Assembly (NCBI GenBank): GCA_016193485.1
Contig: JACPRZ010000024.1
Location: forward strand, 1 to 64,000
Reading direction: 5' to 3'
From: Bacteroidota bacterium
Lineage (GTDB): Bacteria; Bacteroidota; Bacteroidia; JACPRZ01
DNA length: 64,000 bases
Under the pieces are notes generated by a model. The model was given only the letters and a program-made list of their open reading frames with translations, did not search any database and was not told the origin of the DNA. The translations under genes were made by a program, and so were the position numbers. Positions 18,134 to 28,323 of this stretch are shown here, piece after piece (the first letter of the stretch is position 1; every line of letters starts with the position of its first letter).

Positions 18134-19087
18134 ATGTTTAATAAGTCAAAAGTCCAAAATTCCAGGAAAATAACCGTTACCGGCTGTTTCCTGGGACTTG
18201 GAATTTGGGGCTTGATGCTTGGGACTTCCTATCCCCAGGGCTGCAACGATGCCGGCTTCTGCACCGTAGGAGATATGAAACCGGTTCAGAGGACCGATAG
18301 CGGACGGCTTAATTTAATCATATCTGAAATAATTGGTCTGGGTGAAAAGCAAACATGGTGGTTTACTTCGGAAGCCGAAATCAATGTCAAATTATTTGAG
18401 TTGGGGAAAGCGGGCCTGAAAATTCCTTACCATCTCATTTCAGGAAAAATTGATAACCGGAATGGGCCAGGTGATATCACTCTTTTTTATATACAAACTC
18501 TCCTTCATAAAAGTCGGTGGCGTGCGGGTATTACAGCGGCTTTAAAAATTCCTGTAAATGACGGTGGTGAAGAACGGAACGGAGAACCACTGCCCATGCC
18601 TTACCAGACAAGCCAGGGAACATGGGATATGATTGCCGGATTCAGTTTCTTTTTAAAAACATGGCATTTCTCAACTGCCTTTCAGCATAATTTCAATGAG
18701 AATGGGAACGGATATCTTGATACGGTCGCAGTGGCCCCTTCCTGGACCGGTTACTTTCCTTCCCGCAAGATTGACAGGGGTGATGATGTGATGATACGAG
18801 TTGAAAAAAATGTCGGAAAAGACAAAAAGGTCAATTATCATCTGGGATTACTGCCCATTTACCGTATGCAGAGGGCATCAATCCTGAATTTACGAAATGA
18901 GCGAATTGAACTGGAAAATTCATCGGGTCTGACTTTAAATGTAAACATGGGATTGAGTTTGCGCCTGTCCAAAGGAGGGTTGATGAAATTTTATGCAGGA
19001 TTTCCTGCGCTGACCCGGAAAGTACGTCCGGATGGGTTGACACGGTCCTTTTCGGCAACCGTGTTACTTGAATTACCAGTAGAATAA
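18134..19087 (+). CDS. Hypothetical outer-membrane beta-barrel-like protein with N-terminal CNDAGFCT motif
   Basis: Hydrophobic leader then 'QGCNDAGFCTVGDMKP'; alternating amphipathic strands; ends 'SFSATVLLELPVE'. Confidence 0.5.
   Translation: MFNKSKVQNSRKITVTGCFLGLGIWGLMLGTSYPQGCNDAGFCTVGDMKPVQRTDSGRLNLIISEIIGLGEKQTWWFTSEAEINVKLFELGKAGLKIPYHLISGKIDNRNGPGDITLFYIQTLLHKSRWRAGITAALKIPVNDGGEERNGEPLPMPYQTSQGTWDMIAGFSFFLKTWHFSTAFQHNFNENGNGYLDTVAVAPSWTGYFPSRKIDRGDDVMIRVEKNVGKDKKVNYHLGLLPIYRMQRASILNLRNERIELENSSGLTLNVNMGLSLRLSKGGLMKFYAGFPALTRKVRPDGLTRSFSATVLLELPVE
18143..18232. repeat. Inverted heptamer-type repeat arrays spanning the 5' end of the preceding gene
   Basis: AAGTCAAAAGTCCAAAATTCCAGG ... 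CCTGGGACTTGGAATTTGGGGCTTGATGCTTGGGACTTCC. Confidence 0.7.
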
Positions 19088-19164
19088 ATAAAAACGGATT
19101 CCCCATCAATGCCTACACACTTTATTTTGGAATTAGGCAATTTTAATCCGCAATTTTGACAATC

Positions 19165-19220
19165 CCTGCCTGCTCTGACGGAGTCCGATACTCGTCAGAG
19201 TCATCGGACCGGCAGGCAGG
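19165..19220. repeat. Nested and interleaved inverted repeats in intergenic DNA
   Basis: CCTGCCTGC [CTCTGACG ga GTCCGAT act CGTCAGAG tc ATCGGAC cg] GCAGGCAGG. Confidence 0.8.
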
Positions 19221-19292
19221 CGAAATCCGAAATTTATCATTTGCCTGTCAATGCCCATAAATGCCAATTAATGCCTGTTGAATAACCACTGA

Positions 19293-21449
19293 ATGTCTCC
19301 CTATATCCCTCATATCTCCTCTTTTTGGTTTCTTTGCATTCTCATTTTTTCCTGCAGTTCGGGGCAACCCGGATTTCAGGTAAAAAATCCTATTGTGAAT
19401 ATGGACACCCTTGCACATACCAACCGGTTGATTAACGAGACCAGTCCATATCTCGTCCAGCACGCTCATAATCCGGTTGACTGGTATCCATGGGGGGGGG
19501 AGGCGTTGGCAAAAGCCGAAAAAGAAAATAAACCGATCATTATCAGCATTGGTTATTCCGCATGCCACTGGTGCCATGTGATGGCGCATGAGTCATTTGA
19601 AGACGAAGAGGTTGCAAAAATCATGAATAATAATTTTGTATGTATAAAGGTTGATCGTGAAGAACGTCCCGATATTGACCAGATTTACATGTCTGCCGTG
19701 CAACTGATTACCGGCAGTGGTGGATGGCCCCTGAATTGTTTTGCGCTTCCCGATGGCAGGCCATTTACGGGGGGTACCTATTTCCCTAAGGAGCACTGGA
19801 AGGAAACCCTCCTGAAGATTTCTTCCGAATACCAAAAGAATCCGGTCGCTTTTTTACGCTATGCCGAAGCGCTTACGCAAGGTGTTAAGACAAGCGAAAT
19901 CATTGACCTTAACCCGGATGAGACCGGTTTTACCATTGAGGAGTTGAAGGATGGAGTAGAAGAATGGAAAAAACAGTTTGACAATCAGGAAGGTGGCTCT
20001 GACCGCGCACCCAAATTCCCTTTACCGAATAATTATCTTTTTCTGCTGCGGTACGCTCATCTGGCAAAAGATGATAATATCCAGAAGCATGTTCATCTCA
20101 CATTGCAGAAGATGGCTTATGGGGGTATTTATGACCATATAGGGGGGGGATTTGCAAGGTACTCCACGGATAAATTCTGGAAAGTTCCCCATTTTGAAAA
20201 AATGCTCTACGACAATGCGCTACTCGTCTCCCTTTATTCCGAAGCATACCGGGCGACAAAGAATACATTTTATAAGCAGGCGGTTTACGAAACCCTTGAT
20301 TTCATCAAACGTGAAATGACCTCACCGGAGGGAATGTTCTTTTCCGGATTAGATGCCGACAGCGAGGGAGAGGAAGGGAAATATTATATCTGGACATTGG
20401 AAGAATTGCAGCATCTTCTTGGCGAACGGTATGAATTGTTTGCCGCATATTTTAATGTAAATGAACATGGTCTGTGGGAAGATGGCAAATATATTTTACT
20501 CAGAAAAGATGATGAGGAGAAAATTGCCGGTAAATTCAACATTACAGAAGAGAAATTACAGGTAGAAATTGGCGGCTGTAAAAAAATCATATTGGAGGAA
20601 CGCGGTAAGAGGGTGCATCCTGCACTTGACGATAAATCGCTCACTTCATGGAATGCACTGATGGCGAAGGGATATTTAGATGCGTACACTGCGTTCAATG
20701 AAGAATCGTTTTTACAGAGTGCGGAAAAGAATATCCGTTTCATTTTGTCCAACCTCCGTTTGCCTGACGGTGGCTTGTTCCATTCATGGAAGAACGGCAA
20801 TTCAAAAATTCCCGGTTTTCTTGAGGACTACGCTTTTACGATAGAAGCGCTTATTTCGCTTTATGAAGCGACTTTTGACCCATCATGGCTGAAAGAAGCG
20901 AAGAAACTTGCTGATTATGTCATCCTGAATTTTTATGATGAATCATCAGGAATGTTTTTCTTTACACCGGTTAATGCTGAAACGGTCATTACCCGGAAAA
21001 CGGAGGTTTATGATAATGTTATTCCATCATCCAATTCTTCATTAGCAAAGGGGTTGTTTTACCTTGGAACCCTGTTTGATAATGTGGAATACATTGAAAA
21101 ATCAAAGCAGATGTTAAACAATATGCGCAACCACATCGGAAGTTATACTTCGGGGTATTCCAACTGGGCTATCTTGATGCTTCACCATCTGTTTCCGTTT
21201 TATGAAATTGCGATTGCCGGTAAGGAAGCACATCAAAGGAGGGAGGAATTGAACCGGTTTTATATACCCAACAGGATTATTCTTGGTGAAGTTGTGGAAA
21301 CAATTCAAACTGAAAATGAAATTAAGGTACCGTTGCTGGAAAATAAGTTTGTTACCGGTGAAACGCTGATTTATGCGTGCTTCAATAAAACCTGTAAACT
21401 GCCTGTGAAGGAAGCCAGTAAAGCAATAAAGCAAATGGAACCACGATAA
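19293..21449 (+). CDS. Thioredoxin-domain protein of the YyaL/SSP411 (DUF255) family
   Basis: '[25 protein letters not shown]', '[31 protein letters not shown]', '[13 protein letters not shown]', '[35 protein letters not shown]'. Confidence 0.93.
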   Translation: MSPYIPHISSFWFLCILIFSCSSGQPGFQVKNPIVNMDTLAHTNRLINETSPYLVQHAHNPVDWYPWGGEALAKAEKENKPIIISIGYSACHWCHVMAHESFEDEEVAKIMNNNFVCIKVDREERPDIDQIYMSAVQLITGSGGWPLNCFALPDGRPFTGGTYFPKEHWKETLLKISSEYQKNPVAFLRYAEALTQGVKTSEIIDLNPDETGFTIEELKDGVEEWKKQFDNQEGGSDRAPKFPLPNNYLFLLRYAHLAKDDNIQKHVHLTLQKMAYGGIYDHIGGGFARYSTDKFWKVPHFEKMLYDNALLVSLYSEAYRATKNTFYKQAVYETLDFIKREMTSPEGMFFSGLDADSEGEEGKYYIWTLEELQHLLGERYELFAAYFNVNEHGLWEDGKYILLRKDDEEKIAGKFNITEEKLQVEIGGCKKIILEERGKRVHPALDDKSLTSWNALMAKGYLDAYTAFNEESFLQSAEKNIRFILSNLRLPDGGLFHSWKNGNSKIPGFLEDYAFTIEALISLYEATFDPSWLKEAKKLADYVILNFYDESSGMFFFTPVNAETVITRKTEVYDNVIPSSNSSLAKGLFYLGTLFDNVEYIEKSKQMLNNMRNHIGSYTSGYSNWAILMLHHLFPFYEIAIAGKEAHQRREELNRFYIPNRIILGEVVETIQTENEIKVPLLENKFVTGETLIYACFNKTCKLPVKEASKAIKQMEPR

Positions 21450-21460
21450 CTTTCGGCTGC

Positions 21461-22705
21461 CTACTGATTTATCATCCCCGCCCCCACCGTTTCATTCGTA
21501 AATTCATCCACGAGGATAAAACTTCCGGTGATGCGGTTGCGCCTGTAAGGGTCATAGAAGAGAGGAATTGCGCTTTTCAGGCGGATGCGGGCTATATCGT
21601 TCATCGCTATCTCCTTGTCGTCAGTGTTCCTATGCAGCGTGTTAATATCAATTTTGTAAACAATTTCCTTTAAAAAGCATTTCGCTTCCCTTGTGGTGTG
21701 CCGGATGATATACCTGCCGTTCACCAGTAATTTTTTCGGATTCAGCCAGCAGATCATTGCATCAATCTCCTGGCTGATTTTTGGAACATTGTTTTCCCTC
21801 ACAATCATATCCCCGCGGCTGATATCAATATCATCCCCAAGTTGCATGGTGACCGACATGGGCGGAAATGCCTCCTTTACCGTTGTTCCCGACCAGTTTA
21901 TTTCTTTTATGGTGGTGAAAAATTCCGTGGGTAAGATTATAACCCTGTCTCCGGTTCTGAATACCCCCCCTCTGATGCGGCCCGCATATCCCCTGAAATC
22001 ATGCTCTTTTTCGGAGTGAGGCCGGACAATGTACTGCACCGGGAAACGGCAATCGGTAAGGTTCTGATCGCTGCCGATATGAATGTTCTCAAGCAGGTAC
22101 ATCAATGTCGGTCCTTTATACCAAGGCATATTAGCGCTCCGGTCAACAATATTATCTCCGTTGCGTGCGCTTATGGGAATAAAATGAATGTCAACAATTT
22201 CAAATTTTGCAGCAAATGTTTCATATTCTTCAACAATCCGGTTAAAAATATCTTCGGAATAATTGACAAGATCCATTTTATTGATGCAAAGAACAAGATG
22301 AGGGATATGGAGGAGGGACGCAATAAAAGAGTGCCGCTTTGTTTGTTCAACAACTCCGTTGCGGGCGTCAATAAGAACCAAAGCCAGGTTGGCAGTTGAT
22401 GCACCGGTAACCATATTGCGGGTATACTGGACATGTCCCGGTGTATCGGCAATGATGAATTTCCGTTTCGGTGTATTGAAATAACGGTAAGCGACATCAA
22501 TGGTAATACCCTGTTCGCGTTCGGCTTTGAGTCCGTCAGTGATAAGAGCAAGGTCTAAGTGGCTGAGCCCTTTCTGTTTACTGATCCTTTCAACGGTTTC
22601 AATGGTATCGTCAAAGAGTTGCTTTGTATCATAAAGCAACCGACCTATGAGGGTGCTTTTGCCATCGTCAACGCTGCCGGCTGTGGTAAAACGTAATAGT
22701 TCCAT
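21461..22705 (-). CDS. cysN: Sulfate adenylyltransferase subunit 1 (GTPase)
   Basis: 'FTTAGSVDDGKSTLIGRLLYDTK', 'DTPGHVQYTRNMVTGAS', 'LCINKMDLV'. Confidence 0.93.
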   Translation of the reverse strand: MELLRFTTAGSVDDGKSTLIGRLLYDTKQLFDDTIETVERISKQKGLSHLDLALITDGLKAEREQGITIDVAYRYFNTPKRKFIIADTPGHVQYTRNMVTGASTANLALVLIDARNGVVEQTKRHSFIASLLHIPHLVLCINKMDLVNYSEDIFNRIVEEYETFAAKFEIVDIHFIPISARNGDNIVDRSANMPWYKGPTLMYLLENIHIGSDQNLTDCRFPVQYIVRPHSEKEHDFRGYAGRIRGGVFRTGDRVIILPTEFFTTIKEINWSGTTVKEAFPPMSVTMQLGDDIDISRGDMIVRENNVPKISQEIDAMICWLNPKKLLVNGRYIIRHTTREAKCFLKEIVYKIDINTLHRNTDDKEIAMNDIARIRLKSAIPLFYDPYRRNRITGSFILVDEFTNETVGAGMINQ

Positions 22706-22882
22706 AAATCAACGAAAAACGAATTTGATGCGAATAAAAGAATTACGAATTAATACAGGGTTTATATTAACTTATTTAGCATCAAAATTGATAATCCTTT
22801 TATACTGATGCTGAATGATTTTGTGCTGACGCTTTGGTACAGCATTCTGACATTTTCGTCAGAACAAATCATCAGATCAGCA

Positions 22883-22935
22883 TATACTGATGAATTTGAT
22901 TTTGCATACTTGCAAAATCAAATTCCGTCAGTATA
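22883..22935. repeat. Long near-perfect hairpin in the cysD-cysN intergenic region
   Basis: TATACTGATGAATTTGATTTTGCA tact TGCAAAATCAAATTCCGTCAGTATA. Confidence 0.8.
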
Positions 22936-23034
22936 AAAGAAACTCCTTCATGACCAAAATTAAATAAAGTATCAGGTTTTGTCATAGTTGACTTTATTGA
23001 TTCGTAGATTCTAATGGATTCGTTTTTCGCAGAT

Positions 23035-23940
23035 TTAAAAATACCCTTCCTTCTTTCTGTCCTCCATTGCCGTATCCGACCGCTTGTCGTCAAACCGGGT
23101 ACCGCGTTCAGTGGTTCTTGAAAGAGCAATTTCTTTAATAACGTCTTCAAGCGCTGTGGCATTTGAAATGGTCACACCGGTGCACGTCATATCGCCAACG
23201 GTGCGGCACCGCACGCGCATCATTTCGGGTTTTTCACCTTCTTTCAGCGTCATAAATTCCGACCATGCAAGAAGGGTTCCATCGCGGTAAAAACATTTAC
23301 GATAATGAGAAAAATATAGAGACGGCAATTCAATTTTCTCGTGGAGAATATAATTCCATACATCCATCTCGGTCCAGTTGCTCAGAGGGAAAACCCTGAA
23401 ATGTTCTCCCTGCGCCTTTTTGCCATTGAAAATGTTCCAAAGTTCAGGCCGTTGATTTTTCGGATCCCACTGGCCGAATCCGTCACGGTGCGAAAAAAAT
23501 CTCTCCTTTGCCCGCGCTTTTTCTTCATCGCGCCTCGCCCCCCCTATGCACGCATCAAATTTGTGTTTTTCAATGGTATCAAGAAGTGTAACGGTCTGCA
23601 ATACATTTCTGCTTGCATAAGGTCCTTTTTCTTCTACGACCCTCCCGGTATCAATTGACTCCTGAACAGAACCTACAATTAACCTTACACCAAGTAGCCT
23701 TATAAGATTATCGCGGAATTCAATCGCTTCCGGAAAATTATGCCCTGTATCAATATGTACAAGAGGGTAGGGGATAGGTGCCGGTGCAAACGCTTTTTTT
23801 GACATCCAGGCAAGGACCGTTGAATCTTTTCCCCCTGAAAATAAGAGCATAGGCCGTTCAAACTGTGACGCCACTTCACGTAAGACGAAAATGGATTCGG
23901 ATTCAAGTTCTTCCAGGTAAGAGAGTTGATAGGATGACAT
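23035..23940 (-). CDS. cysD: Sulfate adenylyltransferase subunit 2
   Basis: 'LFSGGKDSTVLAWMSKKAF', 'RDEEKARAKERFFSHRDGFGQWDPKNQRPELWNIFNG'. Confidence 0.93.
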   Translation of the reverse strand: MSSYQLSYLEELESESIFVLREVASQFERPMLLFSGGKDSTVLAWMSKKAFAPAPIPYPLVHIDTGHNFPEAIEFRDNLIRLLGVRLIVGSVQESIDTGRVVEEKGPYASRNVLQTVTLLDTIEKHKFDACIGGARRDEEKARAKERFFSHRDGFGQWDPKNQRPELWNIFNGKKAQGEHFRVFPLSNWTEMDVWNYILHEKIELPSLYFSHYRKCFYRDGTLLAWSEFMTLKEGEKPEMMRVRCRTVGDMTCTGVTISNATALEDVIKEIALSRTTERGTRFDDKRSDTAMEDRKKEGYF

Positions 23941-23946
23941 CTGATT

Positions 23947-24549
23947 TCACTGTAGTTTTAAATACCGGTTGACGAACATACAAATTTTATTAACGCATTG
24001 ATTTAGCGATTCACGATCCGTATCAATCATAATTTCCACCTTATCCGGCTCTTCATAAGGAGCATTCACGCCTGTAAAATCCTTAATTTCCCCTTTTCGC
24101 GCTTTTTTATAAAGTCCTTTGGTATCGCGTTGCTCGCATATTTCCAAAGGGCATTTTACATAAACCTCAATAAATTCTCCTTTCCCAAGAAGGTTTCTTA
24201 CAAAATCCCTTTCTTTCCTGTATGGCGAAATAAAAGCGGTTAACACTACTATTCCCGCATCCACAAAAAGTTTTGCAACCTCTCCGATACGCCTGATGTT
24301 TTCAGCGCGGTTTCTTCCAGAAAATCCAAGATCGCTGTTCAGGCCGGTACGGATGTTATCCCCGTCAAGTAGGTAAGTTTTTATTCCTTTTTGATGCAAT
24401 TCTTCTTCCACCCTGTTTGCGAGGGTTGACTTGCCGGAACCCGATAATCCCGTAAACCAAATCACAAACGACTTATGACCGTTGGCTTTTTGCCTCACAG
24501 CCTTGGTGATTTTATGTCTGAATGGAACGATATTTTTTTGTTCAGCCAC
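23947..24549 (-). CDS. cysC: Adenylylsulfate kinase
   Basis: '[22 protein letters not shown]', '[31 protein letters not shown]'. Confidence 0.93.
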   Translation of the reverse strand: MAEQKNIVPFRHKITKAVRQKANGHKSFVIWFTGLSGSGKSTLANRVEEELHQKGIKTYLLDGDNIRTGLNSDLGFSGRNRAENIRRIGEVAKLFVDAGIVVLTAFISPYRKERDFVRNLLGKGEFIEVYVKCPLEICEQRDTKGLYKKARKGEIKDFTGVNAPYEEPDKVEIMIDTDRESLNQCVNKICMFVNRYLKLQ

Positions 24550-24663
24550 TCTAATAAGTTTTCCTGTTATATATCACATCCTTTTATTCGGATATGAATT
24601 CAATGGTAAATCCAATCCAACCTCTTTTTCCATTACGTTTGCATTTTTTACAACCGTTTTCTG

Positions 24664-25305
24664 ATGATCAGGGTTCATATATTCACTTTTAATCCCTTTG
24701 CAGAAAATACATTGATACTCTATGACAATTCCGGTGAATGCGTTATTATTGATGCCGGCTGTTATGAATTACCGGAAAATAACGAAATAAGGAATTTTAT
24801 TACAAACCATAAATTGAATCCTGTCCGGCTTCTGAATACCCACTGCCATATAGACCACGTACTCGGTAACCGGTTCATTTCAAAAGAATACGGTCTCATT
24901 TCGGAAATACATAAAAATGACCTGCCGGTTCTGAACAGTACGGTTTCTGTCGCACTCATGTGGAACATACCGCATGTTGATGAACCACCGCCTCCGGGTA
25001 AATATTTTTCGAATGGGGATATTATCAATTTCGGAACATCGGAACTTGAAGTTCGTTTTTCACCGGGACATTCTCCGGGTCATGTGGTATTTGTTTCTCA
25101 TGAGGGTAAATTTGTTATTGCAGGCGATGTGCTTTTCAACATGAGCATAGGCCGGACCGACCTGCCGGGGGGGGATTATGATACGCTTATCCGGTCCATT
25201 AAAGAAAAAATTTTCCCATTAAGTGACGATTTTACCGTATATCCGGGTCACGGTCCTGCCACAACAATCGGTTTTGAAAAAAAACATAACCCGTTCCTGC
25301 AATGA
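24664..25305 (+). CDS. MBL-fold metallohydrolase (glyoxalase II-like)
   Basis: 'LLNTHCHIDHVLGNRF', 'SPGHSPGHVVFVSHEGKFVIAGDVLF', 'VYPGHGPATTIGFEK'. Confidence 0.9.
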   Translation: MIRVHIFTFNPFAENTLILYDNSGECVIIDAGCYELPENNEIRNFITNHKLNPVRLLNTHCHIDHVLGNRFISKEYGLISEIHKNDLPVLNSTVSVALMWNIPHVDEPPPPGKYFSNGDIINFGTSELEVRFSPGHSPGHVVFVSHEGKFVIAGDVLFNMSIGRTDLPGGDYDTLIRSIKEKIFPLSDDFTVYPGHGPATTIGFEKKHNPFLQ

Positions 25306-27065
25306 ACCTTGAAACGGTCATCGTGCTTGCCGGACTTGTTATCCTGGTCTTTTTACTTGCGCGGGAATTCCTCCGGCCCGCAATTGGTTTTTTTCTTCTT
25401 GCAGCCATCTTTACAATTACCGGAATTATCACTCCTGCCGAAGCATTATCGGGTTTTGCCAATGAACAGATTGCGGTGGTTATTATCCTGATGTTTGTTG
25501 CGGATGTTATCAAGAGGCGGGAAATTCTGGACACTGTTTTTAATGCGGTTTTTTCAGGCGCTAAAACCTACCGGAGTTTTTTGGCAAGGATGATGGTTTA
25601 CACATCCGGCATTTCCGCTTTTATCAATAACACTCCGCTTGTCGCCATCATGATACCTCAGGTAAGCGACTGGTCGCGCAGGCACCGTATCGCTCCCTCG
25701 CGGCTTTTTATTCCGCTGTCATACGCGACTGTTCTTGGCGGTCTGATAACCCTTGTCGGCACATCAACTAATCTTGTCGTCAACGGCCTCGCGATGGAAG
25801 CAGGTTATCCCTCACTCAGAATTTTTGATTTTGCCTACGTGGGCATTCCTGCAGCAGTGGCGGGTTTAATCTATATTTTCTTTATAGGCAGCCGATTATT
25901 ACCGGTCAAGAAACCCGTTTCTGAACGTTTCTATGAACAAACGAGGGAATATCTTGTAGAAACACTTGTGCAACCCGGTTCTTCGCTTGAAGGTAAAACA
26001 ATCAGTGATGCAGGATTACGAAACCTGCCGGGACTCTACTTAGTTGAAATTTTAAGACACGAACAGAAAATCACACCTGTCTCTCCTGATGAAAACATTT
26101 TACCCGGTGATATTCTCTTTTTTGCTGGCGAAATACGCACCATTGCCGACCTGATTAAAAAATTTCCGGGACTTTCACTGCCGAAGACCGGTCATCTTCC
26201 TTTTACAGGTAAAACGGAATTAATTGAAACGGTTGTTTCCACAAATTCAGATCTTACCGGGAAAAAAATCCGTGAGACCGGATTCCGTGATAAATTTGAT
26301 GCCTCTGTAGTCGCAGTTCACCGCAATGGCGAGAGAATTTCAGGAAAAATAGGTGAAGTGGTATTGAAAGCAGGTGACCTTTTACTTGTAATGACCGGTA
26401 AAAATTTTCACCGCCTCGCTGCCGGAAAACCGGATTTTTACCTCTTATCCAAAGTTGGTGAAATCAATACGGAGAAGTCAGCAAGTAAATGGTTGCTGGT
26501 AATTTCACTCGTAACTGCACTAATTCTCTCTTCCACGGGATTACTTTCATTGTTTAAGGCGTTATTGATATTGGTTGGCATCATTGCCCTTCTTAAACTT
26601 GTAACCTTGAATGAAATCAGGCAGGGTATTGATTTGAACTTAGTGGCTGTACTTGCTTTTTCCTTTGCTCTCAGCAAAGCAATGGCCCATTCGGGCGCTG
26701 CTGCTTTTATTTCCGGAACTGTAATGGATGTTGCAAAAATGTGGGGACCCGTTGGAATGTTGGCAGGTATTTATATTGTTACCAATCTTCTCACTGCTTT
26801 TATTACAAATGCTGCCGCTGCGGCTATTACATTACCCATTGCCATGTCCATAGTGGCAACAACAGGATTACCTCCCATGCCTTTTATTCTTGCTGTTGCC
26901 TATGCCGCTACTGCTGATTTCAGCACACCCTTCGGATATCAGACCAACCTGATGGTTTACGGACCCGGTGGCTACCGGTTCACTGATTACGTAAAAATTG
27001 GCGTGCCTCTGAATATTATTTATATGATTATTTGCCTGGCCATTCTTGGATTTATGTACTTTTAG
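25302..27065 (+). CDS. SLC13-family permease with two TrkA-C (RCK_C) domains, probable sulfate/anion transporter
   Basis: 12-TM-like; 'GGLITLVGTSTNLVVNGL', 'TAFITNAAAAAITLPIA', central TrkA-C-like repeats. Divergent from cysCDN. Confidence 0.85.
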   Translation: MNLETVIVLAGLVILVFLLAREFLRPAIGFFLLAAIFTITGIITPAEALSGFANEQIAVVIILMFVADVIKRREILDTVFNAVFSGAKTYRSFLARMMVYTSGISAFINNTPLVAIMIPQVSDWSRRHRIAPSRLFIPLSYATVLGGLITLVGTSTNLVVNGLAMEAGYPSLRIFDFAYVGIPAAVAGLIYIFFIGSRLLPVKKPVSERFYEQTREYLVETLVQPGSSLEGKTISDAGLRNLPGLYLVEILRHEQKITPVSPDENILPGDILFFAGEIRTIADLIKKFPGLSLPKTGHLPFTGKTELIETVVSTNSDLTGKKIRETGFRDKFDASVVAVHRNGERISGKIGEVVLKAGDLLLVMTGKNFHRLAAGKPDFYLLSKVGEINTEKSASKWLLVISLVTALILSSTGLLSLFKALLILVGIIALLKLVTLNEIRQGIDLNLVAVLAFSFALSKAMAHSGAAAFISGTVMDVAKMWGPVGMLAGIYIVTNLLTAFITNAAAAAITLPIAMSIVATTGLPPMPFILAVAYAATADFSTPFGYQTNLMVYGPGGYRFTDYVKIGVPLNIIYMIICLAILGFMYF

Positions 27066-27088
27066 TTTTGCAATTTGAAAAAATTATT

Positions 27089-27805
27089 ATGCACATTCAC
27101 ATTTTCATCCCCTGCTTCATTGACCAGATCTATCCGCAAACGGGAATGAACATGGTGCATGTGCTTGAAAAAGCCGGTTGCAAGGTGCATTACAATCCAA
27201 ATCAAACCTGTTGCGGACAAGTTGCTTTTAATTCAGGTTTTTGGGATGAGGCGAGAGTAGTTGCAAAAAAATTTATTGATGATTTCAGAGATGCCGAATA
27301 TATTGTATGCCCTTCGGCTTCCTGCACAGGCATGGTCAGAAATTATTACCGGGATTTATTTGAGGATACCCAACCCAAAAATCCGGCAGATGGCCTGACA
27401 AAAAGAATATATGAATTCACAGAGTTTCTTGTAAAGATTGTAAAAGTCATAGATTATGGCGCTGAACTGAATGGAATTGCCACATACCACGATTCCTGCA
27501 GTGCATTAAGGGAATGTCAAATTAAAGTTGAGCCCCGGCTCCTTCTTGAAAAAGTAAAAGGGCTTCAACTTGTTGAAATGAAGAACAACGATGAGTGCTG
27601 CGGTTTCGGGGGAACATTTTCAATCAAGTTTGAACCCATATCGGTCGTAATGGCAAAGCAGAAAGTTGAAAACGCCCTCGCGGCTAATGCCAACTACATT
27701 ATTTCCACCGATGCTTCCTGCCTGATGAACCTTGAAGGGTACATTCGAAAACAAAAACTTCCCATCAAAGCACTGCATATTGCCGATGTGTTGGCCGGAT
27801 GTTGA
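27089..27805 (+). CDS. (Fe-S)-binding CCG-domain protein, LutA/YkgE family
   Basis: 'FIPCFIDQIYPQTGMNMVHVLEKAGCKVHYNPNQTCCGQVAFNSGF', 'YHDSCSALRECQI', 'NDECCGFGGTFSIKF'. Confidence 0.9.
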   Translation: MHIHIFIPCFIDQIYPQTGMNMVHVLEKAGCKVHYNPNQTCCGQVAFNSGFWDEARVVAKKFIDDFRDAEYIVCPSASCTGMVRNYYRDLFEDTQPKNPADGLTKRIYEFTEFLVKIVKVIDYGAELNGIATYHDSCSALRECQIKVEPRLLLEKVKGLQLVEMKNNDECCGFGGTFSIKFEPISVVMAKQKVENALAANANYIISTDASCLMNLEGYIRKQKLPIKALHIADVLAGC

Positions 27806-27849
27806 TTTTTTCCGGATATTTGCATATAACCAATTATACCCCTTATTTT

Positions 27850-28269
27850 ATGGAAAACAAATTAAACTATACCCGGATAATCCTCGGAGGATTAGCCGGT
27901 GGCGTTATCATGCTCGTTATCGGGATGGTGATACATGGATTTATCCTTGAAAAACATTATGCCTTCCAGATGGGTAAAGGATGTTTGCTTGATGAACCAA
28001 GGTTTGGCGGGGTCATTCACCATATTGTTGTTTTACTGTCAGGAATCGTCCTTGCAGGATTGTATGCCATGAGCAGAAAGCAATGCGGTGCAGGACCTAA
28101 AACCGCTTTATGTGTCGGTTTTCTGGTTGGATGTATGTCACTTCCCGGTATGGCTGCAATGCTGAGTTTTTATGACCAGGGATTCAGGATCCCAATCATG
28201 ACAGGAGTAGATAGTATGCTGGAATGTATGGCAGGAACTCTCGTTGCAGGTTGGTTGTATAAGGAGTAA
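27850..28269 (+). CDS. Hypothetical small multi-pass membrane protein
   Basis: About 139 aa with several hydrophobic segments; ATG 27850. Confidence 0.6.
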   Translation: MENKLNYTRIILGGLAGGVIMLVIGMVIHGFILEKHYAFQMGKGCLLDEPRFGGVIHHIVVLLSGIVLAGLYAMSRKQCGAGPKTALCVGFLVGCMSLPGMAAMLSFYDQGFRIPIMTGVDSMLECMAGTLVAGWLYKE

Positions 28270-28281
28270 TAAAGAAGAATA

Positions 28282-28313
28282 GACCTGACAGGTTTCTAAA
28301 AACCTGTCAGGTC
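28282..28313. terminator. Bidirectional terminator-like perfect inverted repeat between convergent genes
   Basis: GACCTGACAGGTTT ctaa AAACCTGTCAGGTC (14-bp perfect stem) between + gene ending 28269 and - gene ending 28324; T-rich flank. Confidence 0.85.
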
Positions 28314-28323
28314 TTTATTTAGA

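Noticed and set aside
21461-27065. cysCDN plus SLC13 permease considered as a novel sulfation island
   Set aside because: Order and content fit ordinary sulfate uptake and activation; no sulfotransferase or other unusual gene is adjacent in the window.
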